Shown here: positions 1-8,205 of the stretch, one piece after another
Position numbering within the stretch: the stretch's first letter is position 1
How the letters are laid out: every line of letters starts with the position of its first letter
Assembly (NCBI RefSeq): GCF_003710255.1
Contig: NZ_RHIB01000001.1
Location: 62,001-126,000, forward strand
DNA from: Alteribacter keqinensis
Lineage (GTDB): Bacteria; Bacillota; Bacilli; Bacillales; Salisediminibacteriaceae
Length of the DNA stretch: 64,000 nt
Direction of reading: 5' to 3'
Made by a program: the position numbers and the translations under genes
The notes under the pieces: model-generated
Databases searched by the model: none
The model's input: the letters and a program-made list of their open reading frames with translations, nothing else
What the model was told of the DNA's origin: nothing

Positions 1-72
1 ACGGACTTTTTTGAACAAAAATCCAGACAATACACAAAAGTGGGAGCCGATAACGGCTTTGATGATTTATAG
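1..72 (+). CDS. 3' end of an unidentified gene
   Basis: An open frame runs from the first base to a TAG at 70-72 and encodes 23 C-terminal residues ending NGFDDL. It is followed within 10 bp by a strong intrinsic terminator, as expected for the end of a transcription unit. The piece is too short to assign to a family, and most of the gene lies outside the window. Confidence 0.5.
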   Translation, partial: TDFFEQKSRQYTKVGADNGFDDL

Positions 73-79
73 GAACGAA

Positions 80-113
80 GGGCTGTCTCAAAAAATGAGA
101 CAGCCCTTTTTCT
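80..113 (+). terminator. Rho-independent terminator
   Basis: A perfect 11-bp stem (GGGCTGTCTCA / TGAGACAGCCC) with an A-rich loop is followed by TTTTTCT. It closes the upstream partial gene. Confidence 0.9.
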
Positions 114-127
114 GATGTTTTTAATTA

Positions 128-191
128 GTTGTGCTAAAGGTCATTGTGGGTATAAAGGTGTTGATTGGAGCGCAATGAGTGTAAATCAACA
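128..191 (+). repeat. Short GTTGATT...AATCAAC dispersed element
   Basis: GTTGATTGGAGCGCAATGAG leads to AATCAAC (ends at 160-166 and 184-190), preceded by TTAGTTGTGCTAAAGGTCATTG. The same flank and termini recur at 19958-20057, where the centre is longer and includes CCCGCGGAAAGGGAG. This copy looks like an internally deleted version. Downstream, 192-397 is AT-rich and holds the abgT leader, with a possible small GTCTT/AAGAC hairpin near 350; I see no gene there. Confidence 0.6.
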
Positions 192-397
192 CTTGATTTT
201 AAAAATGTCATTAAAATTCAGAAGTTTTTTAACACCTCTGCCCCATTGCTGCATCAGTATTTCACCTGTTTAAGTATTCAGAAAATGATGAACGTTATTA
301 AAATAAACGTTTACATTAAAACAAACCTATGATATTTTTTTATTAACGGTCTTATTAAAGACAATTTCCGTAATTTGAAAAAGAGGAGTGAACGTAT

Positions 398-1939
398 ATG
401 ACTGACTCAAATGGAGGCGGGGAAAAGAAAGGGATTTTCTCAAAGTTTCTTGACGGTGTAGAGCGCGTCGGAAACAAACTGCCTCATCCGTTTATGTTGT
501 TTGTTTATCTTGCTTTGGGTGTAATCGGGCTGTCCTGGTTCATCAGTTTATTTAACATTTCGTTTGAACATCCGGGGACCGGGGAGACAGAACAAATACA
601 AAGTATGCTTTCAGCAGATGGAATTGAGTACATTCTCTCCTCGATGCTAGATAACTTTACCGGGTTTGCGCCACTCGGCCTTGTTCTTGTGATGATGTTT
701 GGTATCGGTCTTGCCCAAAAGGTCGGACTGATCGAGACATTTATGAAAAAGACAATATTAAACGCACCGAAAAGCCTGATTACGTATGCCATTATTGCAA
801 CTGGTATCATGGGGAACCTTGCCTCTGATGCGGCATTCGTTATCGTACCGCCACTTGCGGCAATGGTCTTTTACGCGATCGGCCGTCATCCGCTGGCAGG
901 TATTGCTGCCGGTTTCGCCGGGGTTGGTGCCGGTTTTACAGCGAACGTCATCATCACAGGTACCGACGCCCTTCTTGCGGGTATTTCAACAGAAGCGGCA
1001 CGGACAATTAACGCTGAAGCACTCATTACCCCTGTAGATAACTGGTATTTCATGCTTTTCTCAGTCCTTATGCTGATGTTTGTAGGTGCATGGATTACAG
1101 AAAAAATCATCGAGCCTCGACTTGGAAAATACGACCCGTCACTCGGTGAAGATGATGTTGTAGGGCAGAAGATTGAAGAGATCACACCTGAAAAAAACAG
1201 AGGTCTCAGAAATGCAGGGATTGCCGGTCTTATTTATACTATTTTAGTTTCATTGCTAATCGTTCCCGGTGATGCAATTCTCAGAGGGGAAGGCGGCACG
1301 ATTGTACCTTCACCGTTTCTGACCCATATCGTACCGATCATTCTCTTTTTCTTTATCGTTGTTGCCATTGCATACGGCCTTACTGTAAAAATAATCAAAT
1401 CCACAAAAGACATCCCGGAATTCATGGCTGATTCCATGAAGGACATGTCCGGTTATATTGTCCTGATTTTTGCGGCTTCCCAGTTTATTGCCTACTTTGA
1501 ATGGACAAACCTCGGTGCTTTCATTGCCGTCTCTGGTGCAGAAACACTGACGAATCTGAACTTTACCGGACTGCCGGTTATTGTGGGCTTTATTATTCTG
1601 GCTGCGGTGCTCAACCTGTTTATCTTCAGTGGTTCCGCTCAGTGGGTACTCATGGCACCGATCTTTATCCCGATGTTTATGCTTCTGGATTACAACCCGG
1701 CATTCGTTCAGCTTGCCTACCGGATTGCAGATTCATCTACGAATATCATTACACCGCTTAATCCGTACGTGGTCATGGTTCTTGCATTCATGAAGCGCTA
1801 TGATAAAAACGCAGGGTTTGGAACGCTCATTACGATCATGCTTCCATACTCTCTTATCTTCCTCGGAATCTGGATTGCGATCTTTATTGCCTGGACACTG
1901 CTCGGGATTCCGATCGGACCCGGTGTAGGAATGAACTAA
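398..1939 (+). CDS. abgT: AbgT-family transporter
   Basis: Secondary transporter of the AbgT (p-aminobenzoyl-glutamate transporter) family, 513 aa and strongly hydrophobic with roughly a dozen membrane segments. Family-typical stretches include the N-terminal FLDGVERVGNKLPHPFMLF (about 17-35), NLASDAAFVIVPPLAAM (about 145) and, near the C-terminus, SGSAQWVLMAPIFIPMF followed by DSSTNIITPLNPYVVMV, which resembles a duplicated re-entrant region. The start is ATG with AAGAGGAG 9 bp upstream. It has its own terminator but is followed 760 bp later by an operon with an AbgA-like hydrolase, so aminobenzoyl-glutamate or another N-acyl-amino acid is the likely substrate. Some family members export sulfonamides instead, and sequence alone does not settle direction. 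Confidence 0.9.
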   Translation: MTDSNGGGEKKGIFSKFLDGVERVGNKLPHPFMLFVYLALGVIGLSWFISLFNISFEHPGTGETEQIQSMLSADGIEYILSSMLDNFTGFAPLGLVLVMMFGIGLAQKVGLIETFMKKTILNAPKSLITYAIIATGIMGNLASDAAFVIVPPLAAMVFYAIGRHPLAGIAAGFAGVGAGFTANVIITGTDALLAGISTEAARTINAEALITPVDNWYFMLFSVLMLMFVGAWITEKIIEPRLGKYDPSLGEDDVVGQKIEEITPEKNRGLRNAGIAGLIYTILVSLLIVPGDAILRGEGGTIVPSPFLTHIVPIILFFFIVVAIAYGLTVKIIKSTKDIPEFMADSMKDMSGYIVLIFAASQFIAYFEWTNLGAFIAVSGAETLTNLNFTGLPVIVGFIILAAVLNLFIFSGSAQWVLMAPIFIPMFMLLDYNPAFVQLAYRIADSSTNIITPLNPYVVMVLAFMKRYDKNAGFGTLITIMLPYSLIFLGIWIAIFIAWTLLGIPIGPGVGMN

Positions 1940-1949
1940 ATATAGTCAG

Positions 1950-1993
1950 AAAGGGAAAGGAGTTGTTGTGCAGCAACTTCTCTTTTCCTTTTT
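1950..1993 (+). terminator. Terminator of abgT
   Basis: An imperfect stem (AAAGGGAAAGGAGTTGTTG / GCAACTTCTCTTTTCC) is followed by a T run, starting about 10 bp after the abgT stop codon. Confidence 0.8.
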
Positions 1994-2042
1994 TACTGAG
2001 CGGAGTTAAAAAGACTTTTTTCATAAAGATTGTTGCTCTTAC

Positions 2043-2306
2043 AATGGTGAATTCCGCTACAGGCGGACGCTTTCCGCGGGCATCATTTCAGCCTCCTCGG
2101 GGAGAACGCAACGGCACTTAAAAAGTTCGGTCTTTAACTTTTTCCAGTGCCTTGAGAACGCCCTGCGGGGTCTTCAGTCGAAGTTTTTCCTGCTTCTTTC
2201 TCTATCAGCGAATGCTTTGAGGTGTATGTGTCGAAGCAACTCGAAGCTTATTCCTGAAGTAAACGCTCGTCGCAGGAGTCGCCGCCTTTCGCTCCATTTT
2301 TTTTGC
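2043..2306 (-). repeat. Modular GC-rich dispersed repeat (reverse copy)
   Basis: Read on the minus strand this has the core words of the family: gcgaaaggcggcgactcctgc, cgcagggcg and gaggctg, ending ccgcggaaagcg. It contains the ~85-bp internal cassette (2190-2272, with TCGAAGCAACTCGAAGC) and an embedded hairpin GGCACTTAAAAAGT...ACTTTTTCCAGTGCC (2113-2152), a third repeat type also seen at 54473 and 54616. No credible gene overlaps it, and 2307-2498 shows nothing recognisable. Confidence 0.75.
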
Positions 2307-2498
2307 GCTAGGTTATCCTGTTCTTCTTTCTTTTCAACTCAGCTGAATTTGGATGAAGGGTCACACTCCCTCCTTGAATCTTTTTTGGTGTAGCGTGATT
2401 TTTGGAAGATTTCCGTATACTGCAACTTCACCTGGTGAAAGTTGCTGATTTGAATCTAAAGCGGACGCAGACAATTGTATAAACACCACTCTCAAAGA

Positions 2499-2618
2499 AC
2501 TCAATGGAGCCGGAATGTCAGAGACTTCTGCGGTAGTGGGGGCCAGGGCGGGACCCCGCAAGCGAAGCGAGGAGGCTAGCCGGCACCTCCGCGGAAAGCG
2601 AAGGAAATGGAGGCTCCA
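2499..2618 (+). repeat. Modular GC-rich dispersed repeat (forward copy)
   Basis: ATGGAGCCGG at the left end and GGAGGCTCCATT at the right bracket the core words gacttctgcgg, ggaccccgcaagcgaagcg, gaggaggct and ccgcggaaagcgaagg. It faces the opposite way to the copy at 2043-2306, so the two form a large inverted arrangement between abgT and the amidohydrolase operon. Confidence 0.75.
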
Positions 2619-2701
2619 TTACACAAACCTTTAAAAGAATGTAATTTAAACAATGAGTTTCATACATTCACATATAAAACCAACTTAAGGAGTCGTTATC
2701 A

Positions 2702-3907
2702 ATGGGATTTTCAGTCAAAGGACAAGGCATACAAATAGAAGAAATGGTCGTCCATTACCGGAGGCATTTTCATAAAAACCCTGAACTGAGCCAGGAAGAA
2801 GAAGAAACGTCAAAAACCATCCAGGCCTTTTTGAAAGAAGAAGGCATTCCTTATGAAACCGGTTTTGCCACTCACGGGGTTCTTGCCATCATTGAAGGAG
2901 AAAAGCCGGGGAAAACAGTCGCTCTCCGGGCTGATATTGACGCCCTTCCGATCACAGAAAAAAACAACGTCCCCTATGATTCTGAAACGAAGGGGAAAAT
3001 GCATGCCTGCGGACACGATGCCCATACAGCGATGCTGATGGGAGCCGGTGCTCTCCTGAACAGAAATAAAGCCGAACTTCCGGGAAAAGTGCTTCTCGTT
3101 TTTCAGCCTGCTGAAGAACTGGCTCCTGTTGGAGGAGCGCAGGAAATGATGAAAGACGGTGTCTTTGATACACACAAACCTGACGCCATTTTTGCCCAGC
3201 ATATGTGGCCGGATCTTCCGGTCGGACAAGTCGGGGTGATGGGCGGCCCTATCATGGGGAATTCCGACCGCCTGTCCATGACGATTCACGGGGCAGGAGG
3301 GCATGCGAGTATGCCTCACCAGGGAAAAGATGCGATCGTCATTGCCGCACAGGTCATTAACCATCTTCAAACGGTCGTAAGCAGAAATGTGGATCCCATG
3401 GAGTCTGCCGTTATTACGTTTGGGGAGATTCACGGCGGCGACCGCTATAACGTGATCCCGAGCACAGTGACTCTTGAAGGAACGGTACGCACAAATTCCG
3501 ACGAGGTAAAGAACAGAGTAAAAGACCGGATAAAGAAAGCGGTAAACGGACTTGCAGATGCCAATGAAGTTGTTATCGATGTGGATTACGTGGACGGATA
3601 TCCGGCAACGGTGAACTCTCCCGAGTGGGAGGCACCAGTTAGAGAAACCGCCCAGGCCATTCTGGGCAAAGAGGCAACACCACAGTTGAACCCAAGCCTT
3701 GGAGGAGAGGACTTCGGCCGCTTCCTTCAGGAATACCCCGGACTCTACTACTGGCTTGGTACTGCCATACCGGACCGGCCGGCGCAAAAGCCTCTTCATG
3801 ATGCTGAGTTTGACATTAACGAAGAGTCTCTCGCCATCGGTACGGAGCTCATGACCCAGCTTGCATTTGACGCACTTGAACGACTGAACAAGGAGAACGG
3901 CCAATGA
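2702..3907 (+). CDS. M20D-family amidohydrolase
   Basis: Zinc-dependent hydrolase of the M20 (subfamily D) group, which includes N-acyl-amino acid and hippurate-type amidohydrolases; 401 aa, the usual length. Metal-binding signatures are visible: HACGHDAHTAM (about 102), QPAEE (about 139), the dimerisation-domain region GAGGHASMPHQGKDAI (about 200), GGEDFGRF (about 337) and KPLHDAEFDI with the last His near 362. AAGGAG lies 9 bp before the ATG. It is the first gene of a four-gene operon and overlaps the next gene by ATGA. It probably cleaves an acyl or aminobenzoyl group from an amino acid imported by AbgT; the true substrate is not determined by sequence. Confidence 0.9.
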   Translation: MGFSVKGQGIQIEEMVVHYRRHFHKNPELSQEEEETSKTIQAFLKEEGIPYETGFATHGVLAIIEGEKPGKTVALRADIDALPITEKNNVPYDSETKGKMHACGHDAHTAMLMGAGALLNRNKAELPGKVLLVFQPAEELAPVGGAQEMMKDGVFDTHKPDAIFAQHMWPDLPVGQVGVMGGPIMGNSDRLSMTIHGAGGHASMPHQGKDAIVIAAQVINHLQTVVSRNVDPMESAVITFGEIHGGDRYNVIPSTVTLEGTVRTNSDEVKNRVKDRIKKAVNGLADANEVVIDVDYVDGYPATVNSPEWEAPVRETAQAILGKEATPQLNPSLGGEDFGRFLQEYPGLYYWLGTAIPDRPAQKPLHDAEFDINEESLAIGTELMTQLAFDALERLNKENGQ

Positions 3908-5214
3908 ATATCGATGCCTGTTTAGAAGAGCTGAATCCGAAGCTTATACACTGGCGAAGGACCTTTCACGCGTTTCCGGAAACCGGCTGGACCGAATACG
4001 TGACTACGTACCGCATTTACGAACAGCTTCAGGCCCTGGGGCTTACGGTTTATACAGGCACTGACGTAGTTGAGACGTCGGCACGGATGGGCGTTCCCTC
4101 AGACCAGGAACTTTACGCCTCTGAAAAAAGAGCATCAGAAGCAGGTGTACCTGAAGAGTTTCTAAACAAGGTGGCTGGCGGGCATACAGGAGTGGTGGCT
4201 GTTTTAAAAACGGGGAAGCCCGGACCTCATATTGCCTGCCGGTTTGATATTGACGCGCTTCCGATTGAGGAGTCAGACACCTATGACCACGTACCGGCGG
4301 AAAAAGAGTTTGCCTCTTCTTTGCCTGGCTCGATGCATGCGTGTGCCCATGACGGCCACACTGCCATCGGCCTTGGAGTTGCAACCTGGCTGGCAAAAAA
4401 CAGGGACGAGCTTACAGGAACGTACACGCTTCTTTTTCAGCCTGCTGAAGAAGGGAGCCGCGGCGCAAAAGCCATGGTGGAAAAAGGGTGGCTTGACGAT
4501 GTTGACGTTTTTCTGGGAGGACATATCGGTATTGAAGACCTGACTGTCGGTCAGGTAGCTGCAACAACGGAGCAGTTTTTAGCCACTACGAAGTTTGACG
4601 TTCATTTTAAGGGAACAGCAGCCCATGCAGGGAAACGTCCGGAACAAGGGAAAAACGCCCTTCTTGCAGCGGCAGCGTGTGCCCAGCATCTTCATGCCAT
4701 CGCTCCTCACTCACAAGGGGCGACCCGGCTCAACATAGGTACCCTTCACGCCGGCACGGGGCGTAATATTGTTCCCGATCAGGCAACCCTAACAGGAGAA
4801 ACAAGAGGGGAAACGAACGAACTGAACGACTACGTGTTCCAGGAAGCAGAACGAATCATTCATGGCTCGGCCTCTCTATACGGTGTTGAAGCAGAAATGA
4901 AGGTTGTCGGGAAAGGAACGTCTGCTGTCTGTGATCCGGAGTTTACACGTATGCTGGAGCAGGCTTCAATAAGAACAGCGGCGATTACAGAAGTCCTGCC
5001 GGTTCTTTCTTTAGGCGCATCAGAAGACGTGACTCACATGATGAACCGCATTCAGGCACGGGGAGGAAAGTCAACATACATGATATTTGGGACACCGCTT
5101 CCTGCAGGACACCACCACCCTCGCTTTGACTACGATGAAGGGGTATTAAAAACAGGAGCCGCAGCGTTTATTTTACTTATATTAGAATGCAATCAAAGGG
5201 GGAAGCAGCGATGA
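3904..5214 (+). CDS. abgA: AbgA-like p-aminobenzoyl-glutamate hydrolase subunit
   Basis: 436 aa, the same length I recall for E. coli AbgA, and similar along its length: an N-terminal WRRTFHAFPETGWTEY block, the characteristic insertion ETSARMGVP, RFDIDALPIEE, MHACAHDGHTAIGLG (zinc site), QPAEEGSRGAKAM, FLATTKFDVHFKGTAAHAG and TPLPAGHHHPRFD at the C-terminus. AbgA pairs with AbgB to split p-aminobenzoyl-glutamate, a folate breakdown product. No clear AbgB (about 480 aa) is present; the other two hydrolases here are of different subtypes. Its start overlaps the previous stop (ATGA), so translation is probably coupled. Confidence 0.85.
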   Translation: MNIDACLEELNPKLIHWRRTFHAFPETGWTEYVTTYRIYEQLQALGLTVYTGTDVVETSARMGVPSDQELYASEKRASEAGVPEEFLNKVAGGHTGVVAVLKTGKPGPHIACRFDIDALPIEESDTYDHVPAEKEFASSLPGSMHACAHDGHTAIGLGVATWLAKNRDELTGTYTLLFQPAEEGSRGAKAMVEKGWLDDVDVFLGGHIGIEDLTVGQVAATTEQFLATTKFDVHFKGTAAHAGKRPEQGKNALLAAAACAQHLHAIAPHSQGATRLNIGTLHAGTGRNIVPDQATLTGETRGETNELNDYVFQEAERIIHGSASLYGVEAEMKVVGKGTSAVCDPEFTRMLEQASIRTAAITEVLPVLSLGASEDVTHMMNRIQARGGKSTYMIFGTPLPAGHHHPRFDYDEGVLKTGAAAFILLILECNQRGKQR

Positions 5215-6455
5215 AACAGTGGTTGGAAGAAACATTAATGAAACTGAACCTTGTAGAGACGATGGACCAGCCGGACGGATTTACCAGACTCGGGCTTACA
5301 GAGGAAGAATGGGAAGCCATGGCTGTTTTTACGAAAACAGCGGAAGAACTCGGCCTTTCTGTGAGTCAGGATAAGGCGGGAAACCGGATTGCCCGCTGGG
5401 AAACAGATGAAAATAAACATAAACCAACTGTAGCTACAGGGTCTCACGTTGACACAGTTGAACGGGGCGGGGGCTATGACGGTGTCGCAGGAGTACTGTG
5501 CGGACTCGGAGCCGTTAAGGAACTAAAAGACGAAGGATTTTCACCGGCCCAGCCCATTGAAGTGATTTGCTTTGCAGCTGAAGAATCATCCCGGTTCGGG
5601 ATATCCACCATCGGAAGCAAAGCGATGTCGGGGCTGGCGGATTACCGCGCACTGGAAAACGTGACAGATTCCGGGGGAATGACCATACGTGAAGCGGTGG
5701 AATCAAGAGGACTCGTTTGGGGTGACGTAAAAAAGGCGGAGCGGGCACCTGATGAGATTGCTTCTTTCGTCGAACTTCATATAGAACAAGGTTTAAGAGT
5801 AGAACAGGCAGGCGCAGATTACGGAGCGGTTACGGCAATCGCATGCCCGATCAGACTCCTTCTCCATTTTAATGGGAAAGCAGGCCATACAGGAACAACA
5901 CCGATGATGGGGAGGCAGGATGCCCTCGTAGCAGCGGCCCCTCTGATTTCCTTCATCTCTGAACGGGCAGGAAAACTTTCAGCCGAATCGGATTTGCCAA
6001 TTGTAGCCACTGCTAGTACGATAGAACTAAAGCCGAATGTGATGACAGTCATTCCAGGCTCTCTTGATCTTGGCATTGACATTCGCAGTGTAGATGACAG
6101 TTTAAAAGAACAGCTCGAACGTGACATTTACGACAAGTGTAAGGAACTGGAGAAGCACTTTAACGTAACAATTGAAGGTGAAAAACTTGTCCATAACCCG
6201 TCTGTCCATTTAAACGAGCATGTCTGCGAAAAGCTTGTTTCAGTGGGAAGTGAACTGGGGTTCTCCTCACTTACTCTTGAGAGCGGTGCAGGACATGATG
6301 TGATGAATATGGCAGCAAAATGGCCCTCCGGAATGATCTTTATTCCGTGTAAAGGCGGTCTCAGCCATCATCCTGCTGAAGAAGCCAGTGTGGAAGACCT
6401 GGCCAAAGGGGTTAAAATTATTGCGGCTTATTTACGTAAAGAAGCAGGTGAGTAG
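5211..6455 (+). CDS. M20-type amidase (hydantoinase/carbamoylase family)
   Basis: Zn-dependent hydrolase of the family containing N-carbamoyl-L-amino acid hydrolases and allantoate amidohydrolases, 414 aa from ATG 5211. Signatures: GSHVDTVERGGGYDGVAGV, EESSRFGISTIGSKAM, ELHIEQGLRVEQAG, KAGHTGTTPM, SGAGHDVMNMA and GGLSHHPAEEAS. An earlier in-frame ATG at 5187 would put it inside abgA, whereas ATG 5211 has AAGGGGG 6-8 bp upstream and an ATGA overlap with the abgA stop, so 5211 is preferred. Operon context suggests a role in N-acyl- or N-carbamoyl-amino acid breakdown. Confidence 0.88.
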   Translation: MKQWLEETLMKLNLVETMDQPDGFTRLGLTEEEWEAMAVFTKTAEELGLSVSQDKAGNRIARWETDENKHKPTVATGSHVDTVERGGGYDGVAGVLCGLGAVKELKDEGFSPAQPIEVICFAAEESSRFGISTIGSKAMSGLADYRALENVTDSGGMTIREAVESRGLVWGDVKKAERAPDEIASFVELHIEQGLRVEQAGADYGAVTAIACPIRLLLHFNGKAGHTGTTPMMGRQDALVAAAPLISFISERAGKLSAESDLPIVATASTIELKPNVMTVIPGSLDLGIDIRSVDDSLKEQLERDIYDKCKELEKHFNVTIEGEKLVHNPSVHLNEHVCEKLVSVGSELGFSSLTLESGAGHDVMNMAAKWPSGMIFIPCKGGLSHHPAEEASVEDLAKGVKIIAAYLRKEAGE

Positions 6456-6457
6456 AT

Positions 6458-7768
6458 GTGAAAATCAGATTAGGTGCTGTAGGACCTGAGGACTCGATTA
6501 AAAAAATTGAACAGGAAGCGGGACGGTTCCAGGACCTTGTTCTTATTCCTTTTCCTTATGAAAGAACGGAAGAGACAAAGGGAATTATTGAAGCGAACAA
6601 AGACAAAGTAGATTACTGGCTTTTCTCAGGGCAGGCGCCGTACTTCTTTGCCCGCAAGCTTAATCTTGTAGAAGACCATGAAGCCACCTATCCGCCTTTA
6701 TACGGCTCAAGCCTTCTTGGGAAGCTTCTTAAAGCACAATATGAAAAAGGGACCATTCTGCCCAGCATCAGCGTTGATACGATCAGTGATGAGGAGATGG
6801 ATTCGTTCAGGAACATGTTTTCCCTTCAGGATCTTGAAGTCTATAATTATCCGTATGAAGGCTACCTCCCGCCTGATGAGATCGTGACGTTTCACGAAAA
6901 TCTCTATAAAGAAAAGAAAATCGAAGCTGCATTTACGAGCATTCGCTCGGTTTATCTGGCGTTAAAAGAACGGGGCGTTCCCTGCTACAGAGTGACGCCC
7001 ACAGAGCTTGCGATTCAACTGACGATCAAATTTCTCCGAGAACGGATTCATTCTGCTTTGTACCGGAAATCACAGATTGCAATAGTAGGGATTGAGAGTG
7101 TTCAAAGCCCTCTTCAGTCTGAAGAAGAATACTACTCCTTCAAGTCAAAGCACCGGGACCTTGATTTGAAGCGGCTGATTCTTCTTTATGCTGAGAAAGT
7201 CCACGGGTCCTACGTCCAGATCGGCGATGGTGTTTTCTTTATTTACACGACCCTGGGAGAACTTGAATACCAGACGTACCAGCCTCTTTTTGACCTTATT
7301 CACCAGGCGAAGCTGCAGACAGGACTGTCGCTTCGTACCGTATCAGGATACGGACGTACGGCTATTGAAGCAGAGCAGAATGTGCGCATGGCTTTCCGTG
7401 AAGCAAGATCAAGCAACGACCAAGTTGTCTTTACTGTAGATGAAGACAAATCAGTCCGTAAAGTTTGGGAAAACGAGGGTGAAGTCTCCTATAACCAGCG
7501 GCTCTGGGGGGAGGAATGGCTTGAAAAGTTTAAAAATGCTCATATCAGCCCTGCCATCGTGTCAAAAATTCAATCGATCTCTGTTTACTATGGCCAGAAG
7601 ACCGTTACGGCCAAAGACATATCTACATGGCTGAACAGTACAGACCGGAACGCAAGACGGATTCTTACGGCCCTTGAGGATATGGGGCTTGCAAAAATCA
7701 GCGGTGAAGAGCAGCCCGGACAGCGGGGAAGACCAAGGAAAATATACACCCTTACGTTTGCTGAATAA
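6458..7768 (+). CDS. Putative GGDEF-like/winged-helix transcriptional regulator
   Basis: 436-aa soluble protein with a GTG start 2 bp after the amidase stop. I do not recognise a named family. Residues about 1-200 look like an alpha/beta sensor domain (LVLIPFPYERTEE, DYWLFSGQAPYFF). Residues about 225-330 contain LILLYAEKVHGSYVQIGDGV followed by LRTVSGYGRTAIEAEQNVRMAF, a pattern typical of degenerate GGDEF-like ligand-sensing domains. Residues about 365-436 form a winged-helix-like end (VTAKDISTWLNSTDRNARRI, then GQRGRPRKIYTL). Placement as the last gene of the M20 operon suggests it controls these genes, possibly in response to a cleaved product. A terminator follows immediately. Confidence 0.6.
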   Translation: MKIRLGAVGPEDSIKKIEQEAGRFQDLVLIPFPYERTEETKGIIEANKDKVDYWLFSGQAPYFFARKLNLVEDHEATYPPLYGSSLLGKLLKAQYEKGTILPSISVDTISDEEMDSFRNMFSLQDLEVYNYPYEGYLPPDEIVTFHENLYKEKKIEAAFTSIRSVYLALKERGVPCYRVTPTELAIQLTIKFLRERIHSALYRKSQIAIVGIESVQSPLQSEEEYYSFKSKHRDLDLKRLILLYAEKVHGSYVQIGDGVFFIYTTLGELEYQTYQPLFDLIHQAKLQTGLSLRTVSGYGRTAIEAEQNVRMAFREARSSNDQVVFTVDEDKSVRKVWENEGEVSYNQRLWGEEWLEKFKNAHISPAIVSKIQSISVYYGQKTVTAKDISTWLNSTDRNARRILTALEDMGLAKISGEEQPGQRGRPRKIYTLTFAE

Positions 7769-7772
7769 TAAG

Positions 7773-7799
7773 AAAAAAGCACCAGTTGGGTGCTTTTTT
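7773..7799 (+). terminator. Terminator of the M20 operon
   Basis: AAAAAAGCACC / GGTGCTTTTTTT stem and T run, beginning 5 bp after the stop codon of the regulator gene. Confidence 0.9.
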
Positions 7800-7803
7800 A
7801 GTG

Positions 7804-8205
7804 GGTTATTATTCACATATAATATTAAACCGATATCCTCAGTGGAATCCCATTTACTTGAATTTATGTATCATGATGGGTTTTATTACCTGGATAATAC
7901 GAATGGTGGCAGTTATTGTTAAAATTCAATTATCCCCTGTGTGACGCGCATTTAAGCAGAATAGTCTAAAAAATAAGATATTAATATAGTTTTTTCCTTT
8001 ACATTGCAGTGAAGGTATAGTAGCTTTGTACATAACGTTTTCTCTGCCGGCTTTCGGTGGAGGGGAATGGGATAGCTGGACGGAGAGAGGAAAATGGTGC
8101 AATACATAAACTGAATTTTCTGAATAAACACCATATTCCATATTATTTACTCTCATTGTTCAGGAGTAAAAATAAGATAGATAATTAAACAAGGGGGAGA
8201 AAGAG
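7804..8205 (+). other. Intergenic leader of the binding-protein gene
   Basis: About 400 bp of AT-rich DNA without a credible gene. A possible promoter is TTTCCT-17 bp-TATAGT near 7994-8022 (weak -35). Open frames on either strand here are short, lack ribosome-binding sites and have atypical composition. Confidence 0.4.

Noticed and set aside
2361-2561. 66-aa minus-strand frame between abgT and the M20 operon
   Set aside because: It overlaps repeat sequence, has no ribosome-binding site and has no family features.
2810-3904. 364-aa minus-strand open frame
   Set aside because: It lies fully antisense to the M20D amidohydrolase, which has all metal motifs and a good ribosome-binding site. The translated product has no recognisable domain.
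7674-7922. 82-aa frame overlapping the end of the regulator gene
   Set aside because: It crosses the terminator at 7773-7799 and lacks translation signals.
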